Positions 10,339-22,662 of a stretch of 64,000 nucleotides of DNA are shown piece by piece. Numbering within the stretch: the first letter of the stretch is position 1; the number at the start of each line of letters is the position of its first letter. Position numbers and translations under genes: made by a program. The notes below the pieces were generated by a model. The model worked only from the letters and a program-made list of their open reading frames with translations, was not told where the DNA came from and searched no databases. The stretch is from Dryococelus australis (lineage: Eukaryota; Arthropoda; Insecta; Phasmatodea; Phasmatidae): assembly GCA_029891345.1 (NCBI GenBank), contig CM057006.1, positions 42,941,056 through 43,005,055 on the forward strand. Reading direction: 5' to 3'.

Positions 10339-12053
10339 ATGGAACGACGACAATGGGGGAGAACGAAACAAGAAATGCCCAACCGGTGTTTGTAAAGAAT
10401 AGGCCTACATTGTCGAGTAACCGCGAAAAACAGCTATTTCGATTACTAACGAAAATAATCTGTACGTAGCCTGAAGGTAAAATAATCCTTTTCACTGTAA
10501 TTGTTAATTGAAACATTTTCTTTTGAGTACCCATTATGAAATTTTTCTGCAAAAAGTACTATGGACGCAATTACACAAGTCAAGTCTGTACAATATTAGT
10601 AGCCATGATAAATCGTAATAGTTATTTAACATTCGCACCATGTTGCATTGCAGCATGTTTAAAACACAGTAGAAAGAGCTTCTTTGACCAGTATAGAAAT
10701 TGTTGGATTCTGAATCGTGCTAAAAATGTTATAACCACGGTTGGCCCGTTTCAAAATATTTTACAGTCATATCGAAAATAATGCAGAGACCCGCATATCA
10801 GGAAATAGGCCAGAAGTAAGGTCTTCTTACGGGATGTAGTTTTCTATTTTCTCTCTTTCGTTTCGTTTTGCGAAACTGGTGAAAGTTTTCTGAATCGATT
10901 GATCTTAAATGGCGAGTGGGTACTTTCAAGATGGTATATTCATTAGAAACACCATTTAAACGCTCTCTAACAGAGCAAAAGAAAAAGAATTTCCAAAAAG
11001 CTGTATTTGTGTATGTACTGATAAGATAAATACGAAACAGGCGGATGGTCTTCCACTTATCTTTGCTACGGACTTTCCGCTAATAAAACCCTCTCTTACC
11101 TTCTATAGTGAACCGAGCAGCAAGACAAACACGCTGCACGTAGTGGCGATAGGGCACTGGATACCCGTGACACTGTCGCCCTTATATCTTCCTTCAGTGG
11201 AAGGAGACAGTAATAGGTAGAATAATTCCATCGTGATTTCAAGAAGCTGCGTACCCAAAATACAGATATCTTTATTAATGACTGTCAAGTGTGTCTCATT
11301 CAGCCATAGTCAAGAATGAGAGCAGAACTGCGATTGATGCACGTTGTTTCTTTGTTATTTAATTATAATTATTTTTAATGTTTTCATAATCTAATAATAA
11401 TTCCTTTTTAAAATAATTACGTAACAGTAAACGATGAGTAAACAGTGTTGTGTTCCCGGCTGTGTCGGGATTAATGAAATCGTGCATATTATGCCACAGG
11501 GTGAAAAATCGTTGAATATATTGTTGCAGTATTGTTCTATTTTAAGAAACAAGATATTTGACGGAATTATAAAATGTGCACCCAATTAAAAATAAAATAC
11601 TGAAATTGATATCTTGCCCGATTATTTAAATTCTAACGCTGTGTCATTCAACACGTACATTACAAAATAATAATGTAAGTCGAGGGGGGGGGGGGTGTTT
11701 GTTGTGTACATTACCAAACGTTACAGCGATAGATCGAATGAAACTGATGTTTCGATCGATACATCCCGTAGCTTTTTGTTCCGTCGCCATAAGATAGGTG
11801 CCGATAGTGGCATTATTCGAATTGAATACATGGTAATTTCCGCTCTACAAACCTTCCCCCTCTGTGTGTGACCCCCTTGCCACTGTGCAAAGACGATATG
11901 CCTTGAAGAATGGAAACTCAATTTTGAGTTCTTGTTCCCACATATAACCTGTGACAGTATGCTGCAATCTGTGAATTTGCAAATAAAAAGAAGTGAGTTT
12001 TCCAGCGCTATATTGGCAAAATAATATTCTCTAATGTCAATCAATTTTCTTTT
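10339..12053. other. no gene recognised
   Basis: AT-rich sequence with several 60-80 codon open frames that lack domains. A G run lies at about 11683-11695. Confidence 0.5.
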
Positions 12054-12139
12054 CTCTCCTCCCCCTCCTCCCTCCCTCCCTCCCTCCCTCCCTCCCTCCT
12101 CCCTCCCTCCCTCCCTCCTCCCTCCCTCCTCCTCCCTAT
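12054..12139. repeat. polypyrimidine (TCCC)n tract
   Basis: About 85 bp of nearly pure pyrimidine made of CTCC and TCCC units. It has mirror symmetry, the sequence class that can form triplex (H-DNA). The minus-strand frame across it reads as an Arg/Glu/Gly-rich low-complexity string and is not treated as a gene. Confidence 0.9.
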
Positions 12140-12273
12140 TATTTCCGTAAAGTAATACCAGCATTATAAATACATTTTATAAATAAATAATACTTTTTGA
12201 GAAAATTTGCAGTCATACGAGTGGTGATTTGAATGAGCAATCTGTTCAAAATGCCACGTTCGGTTCTTGTAAA

Positions 12274-12967
12274 GACCCTGTCACTCTATCAAATGCTTGC
12301 CTTCAGTTGTATTTGACAGTAAAATTTGAGAACAAAATACGGCCATCAAATTTTTCCTTCGAAAATATGTTATCAAATAATCTTGAATGTGTTAGAAAAT
12401 GTGTCACACTGTCGAATTTTTTTATTGGTAGAATATAATTAGAAAAATTATTTAAAAATTATTTTCGCAGTGAGATATTGCTTTTGTTTTTCCATGCGGT
12501 CCATTACAGGAAGAAATTTAAGTAGTATTGTAATTTTTTTCTCTTCTTTACTAAATTAAAAGTTTTATTTACAAGGAATGTTTCCTGCACAATGAAATTT
12601 AATGCCTCCGAGTTCGTAATATTATGTGCAATATTTACTTAAAATAGCATTCATGCCCAGACAGCTTCTACATAAATTAATTGTCTTCATAACTCACTTC
12701 GTTTCCATCAATTGTTCGTGATTTTTAGTTTCTTGACGTCCATTTTTGTCGTGCAACAATTCTGATTGGCTGAGACCGTCAAACATCAAATACATTTCAG
12801 AACCGGTCCAATTTTCAAATGTTTAATGGAAACTGAAGCCATCCAACTTTTTCAGACAAATATAGCGGCGTTTATGACGTTTCAATGACATCATAACTGT
12901 CCAACTTTATTTCATCAAACTTATTGTAAGCAGTTTGACGGAAAAATTTGACAGTGTGACAGGGGCT
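12274..12967 (-). mobile_element. element D, copy 1 (PIF/Harbinger-like MITE)
   Basis: This is about 690 bp, non-coding, and homologous along its length to 40860-41538 in reverse orientation. The termini read AGACCCTGTCACTCTATCAAA (left) and TTTGACAGTGTGACAGGGGCT (right). TAA flanks both sides, giving a 3-bp TWA-type target duplication, the pattern known for PIF/Harbinger elements. A further internal copy of the end motif (AAATGTGTCACACTGTCGAA) occurs near 12397-12416. Confidence 0.75.
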
Positions 12968-13078
12968 TAACGCATTAACATTCTGGCGAAAAGTGACGAC
13001 TACCGCTTCGTTAACGCTATTTTAAGAACAATTAGACTTCGACAAAACCATAGCAATAGTCAAAAATTTTACGACAGT

Positions 13079-14256
13079 TTTAAGGGGTCCGACCACCCGG
13101 AGCTCTGAGGCCGAGAAGCGCGAGACTGATAAGGTCGATTATGGCGCGCCCATCGATTGCGCCATCGCCCCTAAGCGCAAAGCTCTGAACTGGCTCGTGG
13201 TGTTATAGTGGTGCTGCGTGTATCCATGGCGCTCTCGTCGGCGATTACCATTTTACTGGTGCGACGTCTGTAGAGACTGTTCACGATAAAGTGAGCACTT
13301 TTGAACTCAACCGTAGAAAAAAGTCACTGCTCCTACCTACATATATCTTTACTGTCACACTGAGTGACATGCGCCCAGTAAAGTTGGTAACGAAGGATCG
13401 AAAGTAGTTCCATATCTGAACGTGGAATAACAAGTTTTTAGGAAAGCATTTGTGATAACTTATATTATTTCTTTCGCTTTCGCTTTCTCTTTATTTTGAT
13501 GAATCGAAGTTTAAAAATGAGCAGATGTTTAAAATATTTACTTTTATAATAAGTTGACAGTTTCACTTGACCGAGGCTTGAATAAAGTGATGAGGCCCGT
13601 GGCAATGTTAAATTTACATATGGTGGAAGAATACACAACGTGCATACAAGTAGATCTTGAGCAGGGCTTTCAAAATTGCTCATTTTACTGTGAACAGCCT
13701 TTAGCAAAGTTCAGTGCGGTCTCTCCGGTACTTTTGTTTGTACCTGACGCGAATATTTCCAAACGAAGCACTTTGGAAAACCCGCTTTCTGGTATGTTTC
13801 AGACTCGTAAATGGTGTCTGTAAAGTGCGGGGTGTCGTGAAAGGCGCCCAGCCAGCGGCGTGTGGTGAACTGTTGCGATGTAAGCCGTGTTCTGCCCTGT
13901 GCTGTACCTAATAGTTTGCTAGTTCGCACATCGGCCACTTAAATGCAGTGGTGCATCTGACGTCACAGCACGTGTGTAATGGGTGCCTCCCTGCTCTCTC
14001 GTGAGTGGCCGCAATACATCCCGTTTCTCCCGGCTCCGCACTGGTTGCAGCTTCCTGCTGCGGGCGCCGAGTGTGTACAGCACTGAGCAAGCACCAGCTT
14101 ACCTTATAACACTTCACACGCCACTGCTACATACAGGCCGCGTCTGAAGAGTGTGTCCTTCTCGTGAATCAGCACGTTGGACTTACGTTTAATAGTTTCG
14201 TTAAGGTGCTTTCAAACACTCTCCAACACAGTTCTAGCACCAGCTAGCCGGACCCC
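13079..14256. mobile_element. candidate element with AGGGGTCCG ends, containing family A copy 4
   Basis: The left boundary TTAAGGGGTCCGACC and the right boundary GCCGGACCCCTTA form a short inverted repeat around GC-rich sequence and A copy 4. The ends are short (about 12 bp), so this may be coincidence. CpG-rich blocks flank the A copy. Confidence 0.3.
13270..13703 (-). mobile_element. family A MITE, copy 4 (reverse)
   Basis: Full length with both ends: ACTGTTCACGATAAAGTGAGC and CTCATTTTACTGTGAACAGCC. A shared frame within it (from about 13554) stays open for more than 80 codons, part of the recurring A frame. Confidence 0.88.
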
Positions 14257-14264
14257 TTAGGGGT

Positions 14265-14700
14265 CCTGTGTACTTAAACGTTTTCTGTGAAATCGTTGTT
14301 TGTGCGTAAACGTGTATTTCTGTAAATAAATGTTCTGGAAATATGACTTTTCGTCAGAAAAGATAGAAAACAATTACATGTGGCGTAGTTTAATCTGTGG
14401 GCTTTCATCGCGTGTATGAAAACCCCACTGTTACAGATCTAATTTACACAGTACAGCGTCACGACGGAAACACTGCACGCCTTGCGCGTAGGAGCGACGA
14501 GGCACTGGGCGTGCGTATTCGTGTCGCCCGTATCACTCCCTCGCTTCTTGACCTTGGACGCGCAGCTACATACACCCCTTAAACGTTGTGAATTATTGCG
14601 ACTCTTTAAATGTTTTCTGCGAAACCTTCCTTTGTCAAATTTTATAAATAAAATATAACGATATATACAGTATGTAGGGATTGGAAAATTTCGCGGATTC
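14265..14700. repeat. dispersed repeat F, copy 2, with internal direct repeat
   Basis: It shares blocks with 3600-4150. Internally, AAACGTTTTCTGTGAAA (14277-14293) and AAATGTTTTCTGCGAAA (14606-14622), each followed by a TTT and ATAAATA region, form a direct repeat about 330 bp apart. Non-coding. Confidence 0.4.
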
Positions 14701-16410
14701 ATTTTAAGACAAGCTAGACTTCAAACACGCGTACATTTCTGTTGTGATTGCAATTGGATCACAGTTTATTAGGCACACCTATGTGGACTGTTAGCCAATA
14801 ACAGACTTCTTAGAAAATAAACTCCGGATCCCCTGCCACCTAGTCTGAGGTAACACGGGCTACACACTGGGGAAGCAGTCAATGGATCAACTACTTATGC
14901 TAAAAAATTCATAGGGCTTTGGAGTCCAGCCTACAGGCCGTTTGAAACGCGAAATTTTCGTGTCTGTATATACATGAATTTACAAAAAACATCGCGTACA
15001 AAAACTGACATTTGCAGATCTTTTTATAGGGACTATTTTAAGGCCGTATAAGAGTGTCTCCCAATGGAGCATTTCAGCTGATTGTAAGACACTCTGAGTT
15101 GTTAGAAATTAAAATTGATGTCTAATTTTAATCACATTTTAGGTGTATTGTCATTCTGGATGCTTCAGAAAGCATATTTTGTAAAATGTTCTTGTTGACG
15201 AAAAATTAATAATATTGGTGACACCATTTTTTAATTATGACATTTTAAGTAGTTCACAACTATTTATAGCCTGAAAATAGACGAAATCTATTGAGGCGTC
15301 CGTCTCAATAACTACCATACGTCCAGCTCCTAAGAGAACATACAAATTTTATATTTCGCATATAATTTACGCCTAGATCATCAGATTGAACGACTTTACG
15401 CAAAATAGCTTTATATTATGTTGCATCACTCTGCATATGACAGTGTTTGAAATTTGAAAACTTATATTTATATTTACTGTTGTTACTACAGTTATCAAAG
15501 GAAAATTAAAATTGCGGGTGGAAATTAAACCAAGGTAATTATAAAACACGTAACGCTAATTTATGTGTTGTGTGTTGTGTTCTGTGGACAGTTTTCTCCC
15601 GTATGTGAATTTATAATCTTATCTAGTTCATATTTACGGCATTTACCCGCACTATTCCATTTTTGATAATCGTATAATGGCGTGGTTATTTAATGCGCTC
15701 TCGGTTCTTCATTTTAAAATAAAACGATGGTATTTTTTCCTCCCGGGAACGGAGTTTTTATGCACGTAGCAAAATATATGACGCGGACACTTTTTCACTG
15801 CTTTGTTTGTGTTTGGCGTAATTAACTTTATAACGTTTTTCATGTCCGTATACCATAATCAGGAAGTTATAATTAATTCAATTATGTGAACTTCGGAGGA
15901 GTATATTATGGTCCATAGGATAAATTAAGCCTTTTATGGCAGCGGTGATGGCTTCGCGGGTGGAGGGGGGGGAGGGGGAAAGGGGGTGTTAGAGACGAGG
16001 GCGTTGCCGAGTGTCGGATCGTAAAATTAAACAAATTAGTCAGGCCATCCCCCGATTCCCCATTATCGGCGTCCGCGTTAAGGGCAAGGGGGGAGCGCCA
16101 TTAATGGCTGTGTTCAAAAACTCGATAATCTTCCATCAGCTAGTTTGCACGCCGACTTTTATGAAGAGTAGTGTTCGTAAGCCTCCACTTGCTGTGAAGG
16201 ACAACAGCTACTATCATGCGTGGTTTTAATTAACCTAATTGTTCTATGCTCCAGCAACGGAATTTCTCCGTGTTACTGATGAGTTCTTTTTGTGTTCTAA
16301 CATGCTGCGACAACTAAATTTAATTCACTAATATACTTGCGATGCTATAAAAATAATTACAGTTATTAGAGGGACGTATTATTTTGGCACCGAGCTAGAA
16401 TTTGAAGTTC
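14701..16410. other. no gene recognised
   Basis: AT-rich with no repeated blocks noticed. A G-rich run occurs at 15963-15987. Confidence 0.5.
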
Positions 16411-16413
16411 TTA

Positions 16414-17625
16414 TACCCGGTTGCACCATTAACAGCCCTGAACCAAGATCATAAGATCTTGATTCAAAGACGATCTTCAAGTTTGATCCGAGTTCAATGT
16501 ACGAGTGTTGCACCAACGCGAACGACCTAGTTCTGATCGGAGATCACCTGATCTCGCTTAAAAACTAGGATTGACATGAAAAATTGTTTGTGATTGGCTC
16601 TCATTTCGTGACGTCATGATGCAACTGTTTATTTTGAGGTTCGAAGACAGTTAATATGTTTTGTGGACATTATCTCTTAAGACTAGGAGCTTTTACGATA
16701 TAATTTATTTGAATGCACTGGAAAAAAAAACTCTGTTTCGGTTATTTCGTTTGATTGGAAACACTTTGCACACATTTTAATCGTTATTTTTAATACCAAT
16801 ATTATTGAAGAAGTTAGTGTAGATAGAACTAAATGGTACGATGTTTTATTTGTTTTAAGTAAAATAATTGTTGTATGAACTTCACTGAATAATAATTAAG
16901 TATGTATAATGTTGAATTGAATTCCCCCCCCCCCCCCCCAGATGTACCTAGCGCTATCTGTTGGCTACGGCTGCTCTTTCGACGTGAGATTTAGCTCGTG
17001 CGGAAAATTAGGACAGTTTCTGATATTCTGAATGGCTGTTCCAGTTTTCCGTTTTGATTGATCGGAGAGTAAAGCATGAATTTCGTTATCTCTTTACAAA
17101 ACATTAATACCGTCGTTATTCCAATAAATGCATTTCATCTTAAGCCTTTGTAGAAATTATCAATTTACTTCCTACAACAGTAAAAACAACCGAATCCAGT
17201 TTTAAACTATTAAAATATTACCAAGTTTATTTCTAGTAAATAAACTAATTTTCCTGTGCTTTTATCTTCACATAAACTACATTTACCATAAACTAAACTT
17301 TTATTCTTCACTGTTCACTTTATAAATCCTTAATAAAATGTATTAAGTGCCAAACAGAGCTTAAAAGCGGAATATTTGAATGTTTGTCATTTAAAAACAA
17401 AATTGCTTTTCAATATAACTTTGACGTTTTGAAATAAAACATTCGCATTAACTTGATTCGAGATCATTCTCCTGAACCGCCAATAGACACTATTCAAGGC
17501 GAGGTTCAAATTGATCTTAGTTCGGCGCGCAGATCACATTGGTGCAACAGCCAAATGCTCTGAACCAGGATCAAACCGGTATTTGAACCTAGATCATTGC
17601 TGAACCTCAATGGTGCAACCGGGCA
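16414..17625. mobile_element. element C, TTA-flanked inverted-repeat transposon (PIF/Harbinger-like), non-autonomous
   Basis: The ends are T(A/G)CCCGGTTGCACCATT in inverted orientation, directly flanked by TTA (16411-16413 and 17626-17628). The subterminal regions repeat motifs of the form GAACC..GATC (for example CTGAACCAAGATC and TGAACCTAGATC) and a second GTTGCACCAA block on each side. This layout suits multiple transposase binding sites. It is 1212 bp long. No transposase frame was seen, and a 16-bp C run sits in the middle. Assignment to PIF/Harbinger rests on the TTA duplication. Confidence 0.8.
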
Positions 17626-17628
17626 TTA

Positions 17629-19541
17629 CATGTTCGGCCACAACACCACGTGCAGTGGACGAGAAGCTTTTTTTTTTTTTTTTTTTTTGTTCTATTTGCT
17701 TGCACGTAATATAGTTAGAGGCCTGCAAAATTCGCGTTATTACTTGGCATCGGGCTAAACTTTATATTGCTGTACGTACTCCAGCCGGCGTGGTTTTTCC
17801 ATTGGCTGCTGCAGAGATGTGAAGTCACTTCCTTTGCTGACTGCACTGCACGTGATTGGACTACAGAATTGTAAAGTGTTCGTTTGTTGGAGCAGAGTTA
17901 CCCAGGGCGTGTCAAGTAAAGTATTGTCCAATGCCAAACTTATTGCTAAGGTACATGTGTTTGAAGTTGAACATGTGCCCTAATAATACTCGAATTTGGC
18001 AGATCTCTAAATATAGTACATCCAAATTGCTTCCAAATTTTCTGACGTCATGCTGATGGTCTAAGCACTTCGCAATTAATTGAACTTTAAATAAAAAAAT
18101 TTAACCTTTGAAATAATTACCGTCTCTCTGACATATTTTAACGTTAGTCTGTTTTATTCTCGTATAAATGACGAATATACCAGTATACTTAGTTCGCCTT
18201 TACATACGTTCAGGTAATAATAAATAAAATAATAATAAATGGCTTGGAAAAAAAAAAAAAAGTGTCTTAAATAAAGTGAGCCGGCAGAAATTATTTCCCG
18301 CCAGATTTGATAGTAAACAACAGGGTAGTTTCTGAGATATGATGTAACGGAGGTCCATAACAATACTTTCTGTGGTGACATCAATGTTACAGATACCTAG
18401 AACGAATAAGCTAAAGGAACAATACCTACACCGTACAACACGTACACAAACAACATCACAACACAGACACAAACATAAAACACTCGACGGCCACCTCACG
18501 AATAAACAACCGTTGGCCGGCTGCTCTGTCTCCGGAGAGGATGGCGGGGCGAGGGTTCTAGGGTGGAGGCAGAGGAATCTTCACTTCTGGCATTTTTAAA
18601 TTATAACGTAACCTTTTCTTTTAGACGGTAACAAAATTTAATTTTAAGCCTCTGTAATTTTAAAATTTAACCTGTCTAATTTTTATAACGTGACAAATTT
18701 TTTTTTTCCAACTATTTTCTAAATTTATTTTACATTTAAGTTACTAAGACCAGTTATGGCCTTCAGCTGTGCACTGATACCATTTTTATGTGTTCTGTTC
18801 TGTGGCGACAGTACCTTCCGAAATGGCTGACTGTTAAAGCCTGCGTATTGAATTAGTATATGCAGTAGGTTCTTACGAAGTTTAATATAAACCAATCTAG
18901 TGATACCTGAGATGTGACACACTACAAAAATAATCCGACTATTTTGAATATGTACGTCAACAAATTGTAGGTGACCTTTCCTACAATTATTTGCATACAA
19001 GATTTGACTGGACTCGTATGAAGAGATACCGTGATGAGACATTTAAGTTTAACACTTTCAAGGTAACCGTTTTCAGCATGTCAAAATTCAAAGGTAAGTG
19101 TTTTATGTATTCGATAGGCAAGCGGTTTTCGTGTTTAGTGCACATACTATGAACTATCAAGCTTGGTTAGGATCGGTTCAGTTGAGCCAGGGATATATCA
19201 TACAAAGTATAACTAGGTAACCATTTTGAAAATAACTAAATTAACGATTTTTTTTTTACTTGGACTGTTTGTTATATAATTATTTGTATTGTTAAATTTG
19301 TTGGAAATCGTTGCACTAGATCCAAAATATTATATAAATGTAATATTTCAGGTCTCTCTGTATCTCTCTCTTTCTCTCTTAATATGATGGGGAAAAAGGA
19401 AATATAAATATGTCAATTTAACTATAAGTTGGCATTTTAGAAATAAGCATCCTAGAAATTGTTTTTTCTTTATCAAAGACTATACATCGCTTTGATGTAC
19501 TTAAATTCGATGCGGCGCGGGATTAATAGTTTTTAGGGACC
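17629..19541. other. no gene recognised
   Basis: AT-rich with T or A runs at 17669-17688 and 18247-18260. Open frames up to about 105 codons on the minus strand (18725-19042) lack recognisable features. Confidence 0.5.

Positions 19542-19576
<35 letters not shown>
19542..19576. repeat. (CA)n microsatellite
   Basis: About 16 uninterrupted CA units. Confidence 0.97.
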
Positions 19577-19580
<4 letters not shown>

Positions 19581-20072
19581 GCGATGTCTTATTCCTGCGC
19601 CTTTATTTGTAAATTGAGCAAAAATATTGTATTAATAGTAACATTTATGTGCGTGGCAGTTTCATAATATCACTTAGGTAACGCATCGTAAAAGGTTTCT
19701 GAGCGATTTGTCATTTCCCCGCCACCACCCTGCTTTCGGTTTCCTTTGCCAACAAGTAAGTGTTCCCTGATGTTGACAGACGTGGTTTTGCATGACAGTT
19801 CGACACTTCACAAATACAACATTGAGTTACGTAATGTGCAACATCTCCTGTATAGAGTATTTTCTGGTCCAGGGAAGGCTTAGTAAGTATTCCACGCAAC
19901 GTGCCGACCTCACGAGTGTGTGTACATGTATTGAAGTCGGTTATATCAATTGATAACCTGAAATATTTTTTTTTTTTTCGAAATAATTTGAATACATTGG
20001 CGATACTGTGTTACAATTATGTTAGCTCTAATGCAAGCTTATTTCATTCACCTGCCAAAGTAGCCAGTTCAA
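19577..20072. other. no gene recognised
   Basis: AT-rich, with a T run at about 19966-19978. Confidence 0.45.
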
Positions 20073-20436
20073 AATGCTGTTCACGGTAAAGTGAGCACTT
20101 TTAAAATCAGTGTTATAAATAGATTCCGTAGGTACTACACGTACGCTGCAGTGAAGATGTATTAATGTCCCCAGTTAAGTTGATAGCGTATTAGTACAAG
20201 TAGCTTTAAGGCTTGACCCGGGCTGCTGGAGTCATCACTTATTTTTTATACACACGTCAGCACTTGAATTAGCATATTATTAACACACTTAGTTCCCTAA
20301 ATGTTCCACGGTTTCATTTGGATGAAGCATGAATAATGTGAGACGGTCCATGGTAATATTGATCGTACACACAGCGGAAGGATACAAACCGAGAAGGAAA
20401 ATTGATCCCAAGCGGGGTTTCCAAAAGCCGTACAAA
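20073..20436 (-). mobile_element. family A MITE, copy 5 (reverse, shortened)
   Basis: The left end is intact (GCTGTTCACGGTAAAGTGAG). The interior is strongly diverged but keeps CCAGTTAAGTTGATAGCG, GCATGAATAATGTGAGACGG and GGGTTTCCAAAAGC. The outer part of the right TIR is missing. Confidence 0.7.
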
Positions 20437-20680
20437 AACTTGGTTAGTTTGTCAACATTTCGGCACTGGTTTCACATCTCTATCGTACATATAGCGGATA
20501 TAAAGAAAGTTTCTAATCAGGGAAAGACTTTTCGGACATTCTGTATTTTGTTGTTACTGCTTCATTAAAAAAATGCCCAACCCACACAAGTTTACACTGG
20601 TTTGGCGTTGTAAAATGGCGTTTGGTAGTAACCGGCGATAGCCTCGGAAAATTGAACCTCTGTATTTAAATTTTAAAGCA
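20437..20680. other. spacer, nothing recognised
   Basis: Short AT-rich stretch between A copy 5 and the hAT-like element. Confidence 0.4.
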
Positions 20681-20687
20681 TAGTATG

Positions 20688-21080
20688 CAGTGCAGGATCT
20701 GGTTGGGGGGGGGGGGGCAAGAGAGGGCATGTGCCCCGGGCGGCATATCTAAGGGGCGGCAAGCTGGCAGTAACAAACTGCTTTACTACACACTTGCAGA
20801 CATGTTGGCCAACATAACTCGTGATCCATCAACATCTCTAAAATGAAATTTCCTTTCCTGAATTGCGCTTTACATCATATAATTTTAAACTAGAGGTTTT
20901 TGCATAGCTGAACTATTCAATTTTGAATTTACCACAGCAAAAATAATATTACATCAGTATTAACTATGGTTTAACCCAATACTTTACTTACCTTAAAGTA
21001 AGATTTAAAAAAGGGGGCTGCAGAAGAACACTTTGCCCCCCCCCCCCCTTTTTTACAAAACTGCCTGGATCCAGAATTGG
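20688..21080. mobile_element. hAT-like MITE with target duplication
   Basis: The element starts CAGTGCAGGATCTGG and ends with the inverted counterpart CCTGGATCCAGAATTGG. Both subterminal sides carry a G or C homopolymer followed by GGGCAA (left) or its complement TTTGCCC (right). TAGTATG flanks it exactly on both sides (20681-20687 and 21081-21087), and the eighth base also nearly matches, consistent with the 8-bp duplication of hAT elements. The GTGCCCCGGGCGGC block is typical of this class from memory. Non-coding. Confidence 0.72.
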
Positions 21081-21087
21081 TAGTATG

Positions 21088-21724
21088 ATAACTAAATGTA
21101 GCTGGCCAACTAACGATTTATCTTGTTGCGAGCTTCCGTAGGCTTGTCGATCGATGTCCCGTTAGCAGGAATTATTTTAAGATATTTTTGTTCATGTACG
21201 AAGACAAAAAAAGAATTGCGGGTGTTTCGTTCAACGATTTACTTGAAAGTTACACGATGACCTACTTTGTGCGTTTTAATTAAGATTTATAAGCAAATGT
21301 ATTTTCAGGATCGCTCGTATTTTTTGTGCAAAATTACGTTACAACAAGGTCTTAACAATATGCGTGAATAATTTCTTTGCGTTCGTGATAAATCTCGATT
21401 GCTACGTTTATCAAAGGACGTTCCATTTTGTGTTTGAAACATCACCAAAGTGGCCTCGCGACATGCGACTGTGACATTACAGTGTGTCGCGGGCGTTTTT
21501 CCTTCCTCATGTAAAGTGCCCTATAAACTCTCTCTGCCCCGCCCCTCGCATTGCCCCTTCATAGCCCAGGTTCTTGGGGGCGCTTCGCGTAATTATTAAC
21601 CTGCGTCCACTTAGGTGTGCGCAATCTAGTAGCTGCCCGAGTGAGAAAGGGTCGGAGGGGAGGTGTTTGTTGATTAGCTTCTTGCACACAGCTAAGTGAT
21701 TAGCAAAAAAAAAAAAATAACTGA
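21088..21724. other. no gene recognised
   Basis: AT-rich first half, GC-richer second half (21420-21670). The 167-codon minus-strand frame crossing 21507-22010 is mostly the SINE read through and is not treated as a gene. Confidence 0.45.
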
Positions 21725-21997
21725 ACCGTCGCATACGTAACCGACGTCGTAAGTACGTGGGCTTAACGTCCCGTCGACAGCGAGGTCCGTTAGGGACGGT
21801 GCAAGTTGCGCAGGGAAGAGGGATTGGTGAAGGAATCGGCCATGGCCTTTGTAGGGGTACCATCCCAGCATTCGCCTGGAGCGAGTTCGGAAAACCATGG
21901 GGAAGGCAGCAGTCAGAATGGCCGGATCGGGAATCGAACCCGTGTCCTCCCGGATGTGAGTCCAGTGAGTTACCACTGCGCCGCCTCGCTCGGTGCC
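21725..21997 (-). mobile_element. SINE family S2 (minus), arthropod tRNA-derived type
   Basis: In sense orientation it begins GAGCGAGGCGGCGCAGTGG, continues with ACTCACTGGACTCACA and the B-box GGGTTCGATTCCCGATC, and then the body CATGGTTTTCCGAACTCGC, CCAGGCGAATGCTGGGATGG, ACCCCTACAAAGGCCATGG and CGGGACGTTAAGCCCACG. The CCAGGCAAATGCTGGG-type body is shared by widespread arthropod SINEs, from memory. Only one copy lies in the window. Confidence 0.88.
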
Positions 21998-22204
21998 TAC
22001 GTCGGGACACGACGTTTAGGGTTCTAGCCCTGGGCGTGCCATGGGTCCGTGTCGATTTTCGATTAAAGTAAGTTAAGCGTAGTTTTTCACGTAAGTGGCT
22101 GCGTTGAACACCTGAATTAAATCTAAAACAAAAACTGATACCGAACCCAAATTCGACAAGAGTGGTAATAATTAAATGCCGTACATAAATATGTAGTTAA
22201 AGTA

Positions 22205-22440
22205 TAGTCTATTCACGGTAAAGTGAGCACTTTAGAAAGCCCTCTAATTTGAAATAAGGGTGAATAAATATATTTTATTTTTGCCTTAGATGTTAACTTC
22301 CAAGTTCCGTGGAAACTACAGACTTTGTTTATTACTTACATGGAAATATTTATTTTAAAATGTGGTTAAAAGATAAAAAATGTCCGAAAGGACAAAGTAA
22401 CTAGGGCCTCAAAAGTGCTCACTTTACCGTGAACAGCGTA
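22205..22440 (-). mobile_element. family B MITE, copy 2 (reverse)
   Basis: TA flanks both sides (22203-22204 and 22441-22442). The interior matches B4 and B7 in reverse. The left terminal reads TAGTCTATTCACGG, a terminal variant shared with B copy 7. Confidence 0.88.
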
Positions 22441-22662
22441 TAGTCCCTTTTCAAACATTTTGTTGTTGTTGTTGTTTTTATGCCTTTGATACCGATCACA
22501 AATTACCCTCTTCCTGTGATAAAAACTTACAAATTTTTAAAAATTATAAAATAATTTTACAGCCACAAATCATCTGGTAGGGTAGATTTAGGGAAAAACT
22601 ATAACGACCACAGATGTTCACACTGACCCCACCTCATTTCCAGTAAATTTTGTTATGTTTTA

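Noticed and set aside
11721..12164. 147-codon minus-strand frame rich in Arg/Glu/Gly
   Set aside because: The distinctive part comes from the (TCCC)n tract; the rest has no domain.
13079..14256. LTR retrotransposon bounded by GGGGTCCG
   Set aside because: The boundaries are inverted rather than direct and there are no TG..CA ends; kept only as a weak DNA-element candidate.
21507..22010. 167-codon minus-strand frame
   Set aside because: Half of it is the S2 SINE read through; no coherent protein.
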